The notes beneath the pieces were generated by a model. It made no database searches, was not told the origin of the DNA, and worked only from the letters and a program-made list of their open reading frames with translations. Positions 48,558-57,497 of a stretch of 64,000 nucleotides of DNA are shown piece after piece (positions within the stretch are counted from its first letter, which is position 1; every line of letters begins with the position of its first letter). A program made the translations under genes and the position numbers. Source of the DNA: SZUA-320 sp963707875 (GTDB taxonomy: Bacteria; Gemmatimonadota; Gemmatimonadetes; Gemmatimonadales; GWC2-71-9); assembly GCA_963707875.1 (NCBI GenBank), contig CAVPRU010000014.1, positions 930,001 to 994,000 of the forward strand, read 5' to 3'.

Positions 48558-49916
48558 CTAGAGCAGTTCTTGACAGCGGGTGATCAGCCCCTGAGCCTCA
48601 GCGCCGGTCGGTGCCTCGGCAATGATCCGGATCACCGGCTCGGTGCCTGAGGGCCGGACGTGAACCCAGCGGTCCGCCCAGGCCAATCGGAGCCCGTCCC
48701 GCCGGTCCACCGCGGCCCCGGACAGCTGATCGGTCAGCCGGCGGTAGGCCGCCTCCAGGTCCGCCCCCCGGGCGGTCTTGGCCTTGACGATGTGGTACCG
48801 CGGGGCCGCGGCCACCAGGGCCGAAACCGGGCGCTCCATCGCTGTAAGGTACTGCAAGACAAGGGCCACCCCCACTGGAGCATCCCGCCCAACGTGGAGT
48901 TCCGGGAGGATGACGCCACCGTTCCCCTCGCCCCCGATCAGGGCGTTTTCGGCCCGGATTCCGGCCGCCACGTGGGCCTCCCCGACCGGGGTCCGGACCA
49001 GAGTGGCCCCATGGGCTCGGGCCGCGTCTTCCACCACCAGGCTGGTGGAGAGGTTTACGACCACCCGGGCCCGGGCCGGATGGGCGGACCGCCCCAGCAC
49101 GGCACGAACCGCAAAGGCCAGGGTGTAGTCCTCCCCGATCGGCCTCCCCGTCTCGTCGACCACCGCCAGCCGATCGACGTCGGGGTCTACCGCCAGGCCC
49201 AGGTCGGTGCGGTGCTCCCGAACCAGTGCCCCGAGCTCAGCGAGGTTCTCCGGGATCGGCTCCGGCTCGCGCGGAAACCGGCCATCCGCCTCGAGGCCGA
49301 TCCCGAAGACCCGGCAGCCCAATCGTTCCAGCAGGGCCGGGATCAGCAGGCCTCCGGCACCGTGGACGCAATCGAGCGCCACCCGGAAGCGGCGGGCCCG
49401 GATCGCCTCCGCATCGATCCAGGGAAGGGCCAGCACCTGATCGAGGTGGCGGGAAATCGCGTCGGAATCCTGACGCGACGACCCCAACCCATCCCATCCC
49501 ATCCGGGCAGGACCGGCCTCGGCGATGGCCCGAACCCGGCCGCCGGCCGCCGGGTCCAGGAAGATCCCGTCGGGGCCGATCAGCTTGAGGGCGTTCCACT
49601 CGACCGGATTGTGACTGGCGCTGAGCATCAGACCCGCCCCGGCGTGATGGAATTCCACCGCCAGCTGGGTTGTCGGGGTCGCGACGATCCCGAGATCGAT
49701 CACGTCGCACCCCACCGACTGCAGGCCGGCGGTGGCGGCCGCCGCGAACATAGTCCCACTGGTCCGGGAGTCTCTCCCGATGACAACCAGCGGCTTCCCG
49801 CCCTCCCGGGCCCAGGTGCCGAGGGCGGCGGCGTGGCGGGACACCAGCTCCGGCGTCAGGTCTTTCCCGACGTGCCCCCGCATCCCGGAAACGCTGATCA
49901 TCAGAGTATCGGACAT
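48558..49916 (-). CDS. glmM: phosphoglucosamine mutase-type phosphohexomutase
   Basis: The enzyme interconverts glucosamine-6-phosphate and -1-phosphate (or a related sugar). The phosphoserine loop is LMLSASHNPVEWNALKLIG. The metal-binding loop is LAVDPDVDRLAVVDETGRPI. The sugar-binding loop is GGEGNGGVILPELHVGRD. The phosphate-binding site is WVHVRPSGTEPVIRII. Adjacency to glmS, downstream on the same strand, supports GlmM function, although the sequence is also compatible with phosphomannomutase activity. The length of 452 residues is normal. Confidence 0.88.
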   Translation of the reverse strand: MSDTLMISVSGMRGHVGKDLTPELVSRHAAALGTWAREGGKPLVVIGRDSRTSGTMFAAAATAGLQSVGCDVIDLGIVATPTTQLAVEFHHAGAGLMLSASHNPVEWNALKLIGPDGIFLDPAAGGRVRAIAEAGPARMGWDGLGSSRQDSDAISRHLDQVLALPWIDAEAIRARRFRVALDCVHGAGGLLIPALLERLGCRVFGIGLEADGRFPREPEPIPENLAELGALVREHRTDLGLAVDPDVDRLAVVDETGRPIGEDYTLAFAVRAVLGRSAHPARARVVVNLSTSLVVEDAARAHGATLVRTPVGEAHVAAGIRAENALIGGEGNGGVILPELHVGRDAPVGVALVLQYLTAMERPVSALVAAAPRYHIVKAKTARGADLEAAYRRLTDQLSGAAVDRRDGLRLAWADRWVHVRPSGTEPVIRIIAEAPTGAEAQGLITRCQELL

Positions 49917-49936
49917 GAGTTCCGGGGAAGCCTCGC

Positions 49937-51019
49937 TCAGGCGGTCTGGATCGGGAGGCGGTGGAGATCACGAAACCCCCGCTGGAACGCGCCAACCACT
50001 TCGGGATCGAACTGGGTTCCGGCGTGACGCCCGATTTCCTTGAGGGCTTCCGCCGGGGTCCGGGTCTCGCGATAGGCGCGGTTGGTCGTCATGGCGTCGA
50101 AGGCGTCCGCCACCGAGACGATCCGGGCCGGCAGCGGGATGGCATCGCCCTCCAGACCGTCGGGGAAGCCGCTCCCATCGAGGTGCTCGTGATGCGAGCG
50201 GACAATCTGGAGCATGATCGGGTGGTCCCGCCGGAGCGGGGCCAGAATCTCCTCGCCTTCGGTCACGTGTCGCTGGACCTCCTTGAATTCGGCCTCGGTC
50301 AGGGCGCCCGGCTTGGTCAGGATCTGGTCCCGGGTCCCGATCTTCCCGATGTCATGCAGCTCACCCCCCAGCCGGATCTGCTCGAGCAGATCCCCGGTGA
50401 TCCCCAGCTGGACGGCGGTCTTGGTGGCGTAGATGGAGACCCGCTGCGAATGGCCCCTGGTGTAGATGTCCCGCGCTTCGAGCATCCGGACCGCCATCTG
50501 GATCTGCCCGAGGAACATCTCCTTGTTCCGCTGGGCCAGCTCGCGGAGCTGGGTCTCCAGCCGTTCCTGGTAGCTCTTCTGCAGCCACCGGTTCTCCAGT
50601 AGCAGCCGACGCTTCTCCAGGGCACTCTGGACCCGGGCCCGGACCTCCTCCATCAGCACCGGCTTGGAGAGGTAGTCGGCGGCGCCCAGCTGAAAGGACT
50701 TGACGGCCGTGTCCACGTCGGCGACCCCGGTCACAACCAGCACCGCCGTGTCAGGGCAGCGGGACCTGACTTCGCGGACCAGAGTCAGCCCGTCCATCCC
50801 GGGCATGTACAGATCGGTGATGACGAGGGGAATCGAGCGATCGGCCATGAGCATCGCCAAGGCGGCCTCACCCGATTCGGCCTCGATCGGGTCCATCCCC
50901 TGGGCCAGCAGCACCCGGCAGAGGGAGCGGCGCACCAGCGGGTCGTCGTCAACGACCAGGCAGCGCGCCGAGCCCGGCGGCGCCTCCGGCGGGACCGGCT
51001 GGCGGAAGGGTGTGGTCAC
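49937..51019 (-). CDS. response regulator with HD-GYP domain (c-di-GMP phosphodiesterase type)
   Basis: This 360-residue protein has a receiver domain (about 18-135; LVVDDDPLVRR, Asp in LVITDLYMPGMDG, Lys in YLSKPVLMEE) and a helical linker. The HD-GYP domain (about 165-345) includes YTRGHSQRVSIYATKTAVQL, GGELHDIGKIGTRDQIL and VRSHHEHLDGSGFPDGLEG. The GYP triad is a GFP variant here. The catalytic HD pair and downstream metal ligands (HHE, ADAFDAM) are present. It would degrade c-di-GMP when phosphorylated, which could couple to pili, but no partner kinase is beside it. glmM begins 20 bases downstream. Confidence 0.9.
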   Translation of the reverse strand: MTTPFRQPVPPEAPPGSARCLVVDDDPLVRRSLCRVLLAQGMDPIEAESGEAALAMLMADRSIPLVITDLYMPGMDGLTLVREVRSRCPDTAVLVVTGVADVDTAVKSFQLGAADYLSKPVLMEEVRARVQSALEKRRLLLENRWLQKSYQERLETQLRELAQRNKEMFLGQIQMAVRMLEARDIYTRGHSQRVSIYATKTAVQLGITGDLLEQIRLGGELHDIGKIGTRDQILTKPGALTEAEFKEVQRHVTEGEEILAPLRRDHPIMLQIVRSHHEHLDGSGFPDGLEGDAIPLPARIVSVADAFDAMTTNRAYRETRTPAEALKEIGRHAGTQFDPEVVGAFQRGFRDLHRLPIQTA

Positions 51020-51081
51020 GCCGAGGAAGCTAAGCCCGGGGGCCGTCCGGGCTCAAACATGCGACCGCGTCGGTCAGAGAC

Positions 51082-51702
51082 TCACTTGGGTACCGGGCCC
51101 ATCGGCCGGGCATTTCCCCAGGCGGTTTCATCCGACACCAGGCCCACCGTGGTCATCGCCTCGGACACCCGGGCCCGGAGGCCCAGCCCCATCGCCATCG
51201 CGCCGGCCATGTCCCCGCTCTGCCAGGCCGCGGTGGCCGCATTCCAGGCCTCCGGGGCGGCGGCGTAGCTCGCCCGGGCGGCCTCCAGCTGTTCGGCCGT
51301 GGCTCCGGGCGGCAGCCGCTTCCCGGTGTACTGGTCGAGCTTGGCCTTGAGGTCTCCGAGGTTCCGCTGCATCGCCTCACCCAGGGTCGTCCAAGCCGTC
51401 GTCAGCTCATCCCGCAGGGCCGGCAGGTCGGCCTGCAGTTGGGCCACCCTGGCAGGGACATCCGCCACGCCATCGAGGGCCGCCTGGAAACTGCCGGCAG
51501 CCACGGCCTCCTTGGCAGCGGCCAAGCTGGCGGAGAGTTCGGCCACCCGGTCGGGGGCCACCATCGAGGCCTCGGCCTGGACCGAAGCCACGGCGTCTTC
51601 GGCGGCGGTGATCGCCGACTCGGCCGCGCCCCGGGCGCCACAGGAAGCCAGGACCAGCAACCCCGTGGCCGCAAGGATACGATTCAGGGTCTGCACTCGC
51701 AT
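51082..51702 (-). CDS. helical lipoprotein of unknown function
   Basis: This 206-residue product has signal peptide RVQTLNRILAATGLLVLASC, with the lipobox LASC. The mature chain is strongly helical and Ala-rich: AAESAITAAEDAVASVQAEA, then VAELSASLAAAKEAVAAGSF and ARVAQLQADLPALRDELTTA. Heptad-like hydrophobic spacing suggests a coiled coil or antiparallel bundle. It resembles uncharacterised envelope lipoproteins with a single helical domain. GAGAGG lies upstream of the ATG. The gene is divergent from the MetB-type gene, with 172 bases between them. Confidence 0.72.
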   Translation of the reverse strand: MRVQTLNRILAATGLLVLASCGARGAAESAITAAEDAVASVQAEASMVAPDRVAELSASLAAAKEAVAAGSFQAALDGVADVPARVAQLQADLPALRDELTTAWTTLGEAMQRNLGDLKAKLDQYTGKRLPPGATAEQLEAARASYAAAPEAWNAATAAWQSGDMAGAMAMGLGLRARVSEAMTTVGLVSDETAWGNARPMGPVPK

Positions 51703-51874
51703 GACAACCTCTCGGAGAGGGAAAGTGACTGCTGGTTTCTAGCGCTCCGGGCGCCGAAGCGCAAGCTCAGGAAACGCCCCGAAACCGGATCGGGATTCCT
51801 GACCACCCGGGCGCTCGGTGGCGGAGCCCGTCCGGGGTCGGTTACGTTCCAGCCATCCCTGACCCAGAAACCAC
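51703..51874. other. 172-base divergent intergenic region upstream of the MetB-type gene
   Basis: The region contains a small hairpin CCTCTC-GG-GAGAGG near the lipoprotein start and GC-rich sequence with no obvious riboswitch. In particular I see no SAM-I or SAM-II motif. No confident promoter can be marked. GGTTACGTTCC about 30 bases before the MetB gene is the most -10-like feature. Confidence 0.3.
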
Positions 51875-53044
51875 ATGACCCGTATCAATCCCGGCGACGA
51901 TCACCACGGCCTCGGCACCCGCGCCATCCACGCGGGCCAGGTCGAGGACCTCCTGGCCGGTGCCGTCATGCCCCCGATCTACCAGACCTCCACCTATGAG
52001 CAGGAGGGCCTGGGCAAGCACAAGGGCTATGAGTACGCCCGGACCCACAATCCCACCCGCCAGGCCCTGGAGCGGTGCGTGGCCAGCCTCGAGGGCGGGA
52101 CGCACGGCTTTGCGTTCAGCTCCGGACTCGGGGCCCTCGACACCCTGCTCAAGCTCTTCCAGTCCGGTGACCACATCATCTGCGGGGACAACATGTACGG
52201 CGGGTCCCATCGGCTGATGGAGCGGGTCTACCGGAAGCTGGGGCTCGACTTCTCCTGGGTGGACATGCGCGACATCACGAACATCGAGCGCGCGCTGAAG
52301 CCCAACACCCGGATGATCTACTGCGAGACCCCGACCAACCCGATGATGTTCCTGACCGACCTCCGGGCGGTGGGCGACCTGACGCAGGCCCACGGGATCG
52401 TCTTTGCGGTCGACAACACCTTCGCCACTCCAGTCTTCCAGCGCCCCCTCGAGATGGGCACCGACGTGGTGCTCCACAGCACCACCAAGTACCTCAACGG
52501 CCACAGCGACATGGTGGGCGGGCTCCTCATCACCAGTCGTGACGACCTGGCTGAGAAGTTCGGGTTCCTTCAGAACGCGGCGGGCGCCGTGCCGGGTCCG
52601 ATGGACTGCTGGCTGGCGCTTCGCGGGGTCAAGACCCTCCACCTTCGGATGCGGCAACACGATGCCAGCGGCCGGATCGTGGCCGACTGGCTCAAGGACC
52701 ATCGGCGGGTGCAGAAGCTGTACTACCCTGGACTGGTCGATCACCCACAACACGACCTGGCCAAGCGCCAGATGAGCGGGTTCGGTGGGATGATCTCCTT
52801 CGATGTGGGCGATCTGGAACTGGCTCGCCGGATCGTGGAGCGAGTCGAGATCTTCACCCTGGCCGAGTCGCTCGGGGGGGTGGAAAGCCTGATCGGGCAC
52901 CCGGCCTCGATGACCCACGCCTCGGTCCCCCAGGCCATGCGCGACGCCACCGGGCTGACCGACAGCCTGGTCCGGCTCAGCATCGGGGTGGAAGAGGTGG
53001 GCGACCTGATTGCCGACCTGGACCAGGCCATGGGCTCCAAGTGA
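51875..53044 (+). CDS. cystathionine gamma-synthase/beta-lyase-type PLP enzyme
   Basis: This 389-residue enzyme is a trans-sulfuration PLP protein. GLGTRAIHAGQVEDLLAGAV is at the start. SSGLGALDTLLKLFQSGD and DNMYGGSHRLMERVYRKLGL follow. The Schiff-base Lys is in VVLHSTTKYLNGHSDMVGG, preceded by DNTFATP. LAESLGGVESLIGHPASMTH and VRLSIGVEEVGDLIADLD complete the family pattern. Whether it is a gamma-synthase (MetB), a beta-lyase or a gamma-lyase cannot be decided from motifs alone. No methionine genes lie beside it. Confidence 0.92.
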   Translation: MTRINPGDDHHGLGTRAIHAGQVEDLLAGAVMPPIYQTSTYEQEGLGKHKGYEYARTHNPTRQALERCVASLEGGTHGFAFSSGLGALDTLLKLFQSGDHIICGDNMYGGSHRLMERVYRKLGLDFSWVDMRDITNIERALKPNTRMIYCETPTNPMMFLTDLRAVGDLTQAHGIVFAVDNTFATPVFQRPLEMGTDVVLHSTTKYLNGHSDMVGGLLITSRDDLAEKFGFLQNAAGAVPGPMDCWLALRGVKTLHLRMRQHDASGRIVADWLKDHRRVQKLYYPGLVDHPQHDLAKRQMSGFGGMISFDVGDLELARRIVERVEIFTLAESLGGVESLIGHPASMTHASVPQAMRDATGLTDSLVRLSIGVEEVGDLIADLDQAMGSK

Positions 53045-53108
53045 TGCAGTTTGAAACACCTGGGACTATCCTCCGTATGAGGAGGAAACCGTTCTCCGTG
53101 AGGGGTCC

Positions 53109-54125
53109 ATGACCACATCGGTACCGGCGCCCCGCCCCCGGGTCGCCTTTCCACAGATCGGCGCCGTGTCCTGGGAGCATCCCGCCGACCGCGCTGCGCT
53201 TCAGGCGCTCCGTGCCGTCCCCGGATTCGACGAAGTCGTCCGGAAGATCGTCGCCATTCTGGGCGGTGAACGCGGGATCCGACTGCTTTTCCAGGGCAAC
53301 TCGGTTCGCACCGGCCCGATGCAGTTTCCGGTCGCCCACGCGATGATGGTCGAGGTCGCCTCGACCTTCGACTGGCCCACCGTGCCCGAACTCTACGTCT
53401 CGCAGACACCCGTCTTCAACGCCGGGGCCTACGGGGTCGATGACCCGTTCATCGTGGTGCACTCGGCGGCGCTCGAACTGCTCAACCAGAGCGAGCTCCG
53501 GGTGCTGCTGGCCCACGAGATGGGACATGTGGTGAGCGGTCATTCGCTCTATCGAACCATCGCCGAGATTCTGCTGAACGTGAGCCTCGGGGTGCTGCCC
53601 TTCCTGGCCGGGATCGCACTCCTCCCGGTCCGACTGGCCATCCTGGAGTGGTCGCGGAAGTCCGAACTGTCCTCGGACCGCGCGGGGCTGCTGGGTTCTC
53701 AGGACGTGCTCTCGTCGCAACAGCTGTTCATGAAGATGGCCGGCGGCACCCGTGGTCAGCATCCGGCGGGCCAGATGCACCTGGAACCCTTCATGGCGCA
53801 GGCAAACGAGTACCTCACGACAAACGAGGGGCTCGACATCGTCTACAAGATCATCAATACCCTGGGTCTGACCCACCCGATGCATACCGTCCGCGCCGCC
53901 GAGTTGCAGCAGTGGATGGCCAGCGGAGCGTACGACCGGATTCTCCGAGGGGAGTACACCCGACGGGGGGACGAGTCCAAGTCCCGGCCGCTCGGGGAGG
54001 ACTTCCGGGAGGCCCGGTCTCACTACGCCAGGGAGGCGCAGGACGTGGCCAGCAAGGTCGCCGAGGCGGCCAAGCGGGCGGCCGAAAAGGCCGGCGAGGC
54101 ATTTCGAAAGGCTCAGAATCGGTGA
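53109..54125 (+). CDS. M48-family zinc metallopeptidase
   Basis: This 338-residue protein has the zinc motif VLLAHEMGHVVSGHS (HExxH) and the downstream Glu ligand in SELSSDRAGLLGSQD. In between is a hydrophobic pair of helices (EILLNVSLGVLPFLAGIALL), so it is probably membrane-associated like HtpX or BepA-type proteases. The N-terminal part (ALRAVPGFDEVVRKIVAILG) resembles the Yersinia-type M48 proteins. The C-terminal 60 residues are charged and helical (DFREARSHYAREAQDVASKV). Its stop overlaps the purD GTG. The role is likely quality control of membrane proteins. Confidence 0.85.
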   Translation: MTTSVPAPRPRVAFPQIGAVSWEHPADRAALQALRAVPGFDEVVRKIVAILGGERGIRLLFQGNSVRTGPMQFPVAHAMMVEVASTFDWPTVPELYVSQTPVFNAGAYGVDDPFIVVHSAALELLNQSELRVLLAHEMGHVVSGHSLYRTIAEILLNVSLGVLPFLAGIALLPVRLAILEWSRKSELSSDRAGLLGSQDVLSSQQLFMKMAGGTRGQHPAGQMHLEPFMAQANEYLTTNEGLDIVYKIINTLGLTHPMHTVRAAELQQWMASGAYDRILRGEYTRRGDESKSRPLGEDFREARSHYAREAQDVASKVAEAAKRAAEKAGEAFRKAQNR

Positions 54126-55396
54126 GGCGGCTCCTGGTCGTCGGGTCTGGGGGGCGGGAACACGCGCTCTGCTGGGCCCTGCGCCGGGAACAGCCCTCGC
54201 TTGAGCTCTGGTGCGCACCGGGCAACCCCGGCACCGAATCGCTGACCACGAATCTCCCCGTCTCCACCGACGACTTCAGGCGCCTCGCCGATCAGGTTCG
54301 TCAGCTGGACATCGACCTCACCATCGTCGGTCCGGAGGCCCCGCTCGCCGCCGGACTCGCTGACCATCTGCGGGCCCAGGGGCGCCGGGTGTTCGGCCCA
54401 CTGGCCGCCGCCGCCCGGATCGAAGCCTCCAAGGCGTTTGCCAAGGAGGTGATGCAGGCGGCCTCGGTTCCCACCGCGGCCAGCGCCACCTTCACCGACC
54501 TCGAGGTGGCTCTCCGGTACCTTGACCGTCACGCCGAGCCGCTGGTCGTCAAGGCATCTGGGCTCGCGGCCGGCAAGGGAGCCGTGGTCTGCGCCACCCG
54601 GGCGGATGCGGCCGGCACGGTCCGGGCAATGTTGGGCGACGGGGCCTTCGGGGAGGCCGGACGGACGGTGGTGATCGAGGCGTTCCTCGAAGGTGAGGAG
54701 CTCTCGGTCTTCGCGGTGACCAATGGCCGCGAGGTCCGACTGCTGCCGGCCGCGCAGGACCACAAGCGGCTGCTGGAAGGCGATGCCGGACCCAACACCG
54801 GCGGGATGGGCGCCTACGCCCCCGTGAGCTTCGCCACGCCTGCCCTGCTGGATCGGGTCCGCCGAGAGGTGCTGGAGCCGACCCTGGTGGAGCTGGAGCG
54901 GCGCGGGGCGCCGTTTCGGGGCGTCCTCTACGCCGGACTCATGATGCACCCTGATGGGACGCCGAACGTGGTGGAGTTCAACTGCCGAATGGGGGATCCC
55001 GAGACCCAGGCGGTGCTGCCGCTGGTGCGAAGCGGGTTGGCCGAGCTCCTCTGGCGGGCGGCTGGAGGCGAGCCGCTGAGCGAGATCGAACTGGCTCCCG
55101 GGGCCGCGGTGACCACGGTCCTCGCGGCGCGAGGCTACCCGGACCGTCCGGAGCGCGGAGCGGTCATCGACATCCCCGAGGACCTTCCCGCCAACGTCGA
55201 GGTCTTCCACGCCGGCACCAGCCGGGACGACGTTGGCCGGCTGGTGGTCAGTGGCGGACGGGTGCTGGCGGTGACCGGAACCGGAGATACCTTCTCGGAA
55301 GCCCAGGCCGCGAGCCGGGCCGCGGCCGGACGGATCGTCTTTTCGGGCCGTCAGTACCGAGGGGACATTGGCTGGCGGGAAGCCGCCAGGGCATGA
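54122..55396 (+). CDS. purD: phosphoribosylamine-glycine ligase
   Basis: PurD catalyses the second step of purine synthesis, joining phosphoribosylamine and glycine with ATP. It begins VRRLLVVGSGGREHALCWAL (the GARS start). Key parts are LTIVGPEAPLAAGLADHLRA, VVKASGLAAGKGAVVCATRA (ATP-grasp), QDHKRLLEGDAGPNTGGMGA and VEFNCRMGDPETQAVLPL (metal site). The GTG start at 54122 overlaps the previous stop. The length of 424 is standard. Other pur genes are not adjacent. Confidence 0.96.
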   Translation: MRRLLVVGSGGREHALCWALRREQPSLELWCAPGNPGTESLTTNLPVSTDDFRRLADQVRQLDIDLTIVGPEAPLAAGLADHLRAQGRRVFGPLAAAARIEASKAFAKEVMQAASVPTAASATFTDLEVALRYLDRHAEPLVVKASGLAAGKGAVVCATRADAAGTVRAMLGDGAFGEAGRTVVIEAFLEGEELSVFAVTNGREVRLLPAAQDHKRLLEGDAGPNTGGMGAYAPVSFATPALLDRVRREVLEPTLVELERRGAPFRGVLYAGLMMHPDGTPNVVEFNCRMGDPETQAVLPLVRSGLAELLWRAAGGEPLSEIELAPGAAVTTVLAARGYPDRPERGAVIDIPEDLPANVEVFHAGTSRDDVGRLVVSGGRVLAVTGTGDTFSEAQAASRAAAGRIVFSGRQYRGDIGWREAARA

Positions 55397-55412
55397 CCCG
55401 AGGGAGGAGCGG

Positions 55413-56108
55413 ATGACCGATTCCGACCGCCGGTACACCGACCAGGAAGTGGCGCTCGTCCTCGCCAAGGCTTCGGAGTTGGAAGAGGGACGGGCGCTGA
55501 CCTCGACGGCTGGCCGGGGCCTGACGCTTCGGGAGCTGCACGAGATTGCCAAGGAGGTCGGGCTCAGCCCGCGGGCCATCGATGAGGCCGTGATCTCCCT
55601 CCGGACCCAACCCCACCAATCGATCCTCGGATCCCCTTACTCCCACCGGGTCGTCCGGGGAATCCCGGGCCGGCTCGAGGACCCCGCCATGCAGCGGCTG
55701 ATCCGGGTGGTCGAGGACCGGCTTGAAGCCACCGGCACCGTCACCGAAGCCCTCGGCACGGTCCGCTGGACCAGCGCGGGCCGGGGCCACAAGTTCGACC
55801 GCATGACCCAGGTGTCCTTCACTCCGACCGGGCCCGAAACCCAGATTCAGGTCGTCCAGCGGTACCCCGACGTCCTCCGGTTCATCCTTCACCTGCTTCC
55901 GGGCGTCTGGGGCGGCATGATCGGGCTGGCGGTCGGCGGGTCGTCCGGGCTGGCGACCCTGCCGTGGGCTGCAGCGATCGCGGGAACGGCCGTAGCCGGG
56001 GTAGGGATCGGCCGGGCGGTCTGGAACAGAATTGCGAGGAAGAGCGCGGACCAGGTGGAGGAGGTTGCGGCGGTGCTGGTGGGGGAAGCCCAGGCCGACG
56101 AGCTCTAG
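55413..56108 (+). CDS. unknown protein with helical N-terminal domain and C-terminal membrane segments
   Basis: This 231-residue protein starts with RYTDQEVALVLAKASELEEG, then GLTLRELHEIAKEVGLSPRA and IDEAVISLRTQPH. That is a helix-turn-helix-like or regulator-type N-terminal module. A beta-rich middle follows, with KFDRMTQVSFTPTGPETQIQ. Two hydrophobic stretches near the end (GVWGGMIGLAVGGSSGLATL and PWAAAIAGTAVAGVGIGRAV) suggest membrane insertion. The same N-terminal motif recurs in uncharacterised Gemmatimonadota proteins, from memory. GGGAGGAG precedes the ATG at 55413. Its stop shares CTAG with the convergent gene. Confidence 0.7.
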   Translation: MTDSDRRYTDQEVALVLAKASELEEGRALTSTAGRGLTLRELHEIAKEVGLSPRAIDEAVISLRTQPHQSILGSPYSHRVVRGIPGRLEDPAMQRLIRVVEDRLEATGTVTEALGTVRWTSAGRGHKFDRMTQVSFTPTGPETQIQVVQRYPDVLRFILHLLPGVWGGMIGLAVGGSSGLATLPWAAAIAGTAVAGVGIGRAVWNRIARKSADQVEEVAAVLVGEAQADEL

Positions 56109-56491
56109 TCCCCGGTACTGCGCGGGGCCAGGTGCGCCTCCGCCTCCTCCATCGTCTTGAAGACCTCGACCTGCAGTGACCCATCACTGGTCAGCATCGA
56201 GAGCGCCCGCATCATCCCGTAACTGGCCGGCTTGGTTGTGACCACGGCCCAGCGGCCCCCGGCAAAGCGGTCCGACAGCTCGCGCAGGAGGCCCGTCAGG
56301 TCCCGGAGCTGTGCGGGGGTGATCGGCTCTCCGATTTCCCGGTGGTCGGAGAGAATGTCGAAACCCGGCTCAAAGTCGGGGTGGCTCGCCGCCCCAGTGA
56401 TGACCCGGACGATGTCGGCGGTCTCAAAATCTCCGATCACCGTGGTCTGAACCAGGCGGCGGGTGGGATCAACCCTAAACGTAATGGGCAC
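56105..56491 (-). CDS. STAS/SpoIIAA-like small protein
   Basis: This 128-residue protein begins MPITFRVDPTRRLVQTTVIG with alternating strands. It continues TADIVRVITGAASHPDFEPG and FDILSDHREIGEPITPAQLR, then helix-rich sequence and VFKTMEEAEAHLAPRSTGD. The layout (strand pair, then amphipathic helices, FDILSDHREI) resembles SpoIIAA-like proteins of the STAS superfamily found in environmental bacteria. Such proteins may take part in stress or lipid-related functions; here none is evident. Its stop is in the CTAG shared with the preceding gene. Confidence 0.6.
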   Translation of the reverse strand: MPITFRVDPTRRLVQTTVIGDFETADIVRVITGAASHPDFEPGFDILSDHREIGEPITPAQLRDLTGLLRELSDRFAGGRWAVVTTKPASYGMMRALSMLTSDGSLQVEVFKTMEEAEAHLAPRSTGD

Positions 56492-56659
56492 AAACCTCTC
56501 AATCCGTCACTCAGAAGTAGAGGAAAGGTAACCGACCGGACCGGTGGGGGCAGCCACCAGGTCGAGCATTGGTATCAGCACCTTTTGCATCCGAGGATTG
56601 CGATTCCACTCCACCATCGCTGATAACGCGGAAACTCATCTCCCTGGCCATATTGGAGG

Positions 56660-57484
56660 GTGCCCGAACTTCCCGAAGTCGAGACCATGGTCCGAGGGCT
56701 CAACCGGATCGTTGGCCGGACCGTGGCCGGCACCCGGCTGAGCCATGACGATATCCTGTACGGCACTACTCGTCGACGTCTGCTGACCGGGCTCAGAGGC
56801 GCGACCCTGACCGGGGTGAGCCGCCGCGCCAAGCATGCCGTGGTCAGCACCGACCGGGAGACCTGGCTGGTGGTCCAGCCCGGAATGACCGGTTCACTCT
56901 ATCTGCGCCGGGGCGCCCTGACCGCGGACGATACCCGGTACGGGGTGCTCCGCTGCCAGCTCGATGACGGTCGCACCCTCGTCTATCACGATGTCCGGCG
57001 GATCGGCTCGATCCGGCTGCTCGACCCCGAGGCCTTTGCCGTGTGGGAGGCGGGCCTGGGCCCGGAGCCGCTCGCGACCGGGTTTACCGCCCGGGATCTG
57101 GCCGCCTCCGCGGGTCGGACCCGTCAGGCCATCAAGAAGGCGCTCATGGATCAGCGGTTGCTGGCGGGAGTCGGGAACATCTACGCCAACGAGGCGCTGT
57201 TCGTCGCGAGGGTCGACCCGTCGAAGCCCGCGAACCGGGTCCCCGACGCGGCCTGGCTTCCACTGCACCGGGCGCTGCGCCGGATTCTCCGCGCCGCCAT
57301 CGCGGCGGAGGGTTCCACCATTCGCGACTACCGGACCGGCGACGGCAAACCGGGCGGCTTTCAGAAGGCGTTCACGGTCTACGGGCGGGAGGGGGAACCG
57401 TGCATCCGGTGCGGCACCGCGCTGACCGCGACCCATCTGATCGACGCCCGGGTCACGGTGTTCTGTCATCGGTGCCAGCGATGA
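56660..57484 (+). CDS. mutM: formamidopyrimidine-DNA glycosylase
   Basis: This repair enzyme excises 8-oxoguanine and formamidopyrimidines. The catalytic Pro2 and the start PELPEVETMVRGLNRI are canonical. VVQPGMTGSLYLR, IKKALMDQRLLAGVGNIYAN (H2TH region) and GRKVHA-like VRRIGSIRLLDPE follow. The C-terminal zinc finger uses CIRCG and CHRCQR. The GTG at 56660 places Pro as residue 2, which the chemistry needs. The length of 274 is normal. No good Shine-Dalgarno spacing exists: GGAGG directly touches the GTG, while CATATT lies just upstream. Confidence 0.95.
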   Translation: MPELPEVETMVRGLNRIVGRTVAGTRLSHDDILYGTTRRRLLTGLRGATLTGVSRRAKHAVVSTDRETWLVVQPGMTGSLYLRRGALTADDTRYGVLRCQLDDGRTLVYHDVRRIGSIRLLDPEAFAVWEAGLGPEPLATGFTARDLAASAGRTRQAIKKALMDQRLLAGVGNIYANEALFVARVDPSKPANRVPDAAWLPLHRALRRILRAAIAAEGSTIRDYRTGDGKPGGFQKAFTVYGREGEPCIRCGTALTATHLIDARVTVFCHRCQR

Positions 57485-57497
57485 GGGCGCGCCCGGG

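Noticed and set aside
51703..51874. SAM riboswitch before the MetB-type gene
   Set aside because: No recognisable SAM-I or SAM-II consensus was seen.
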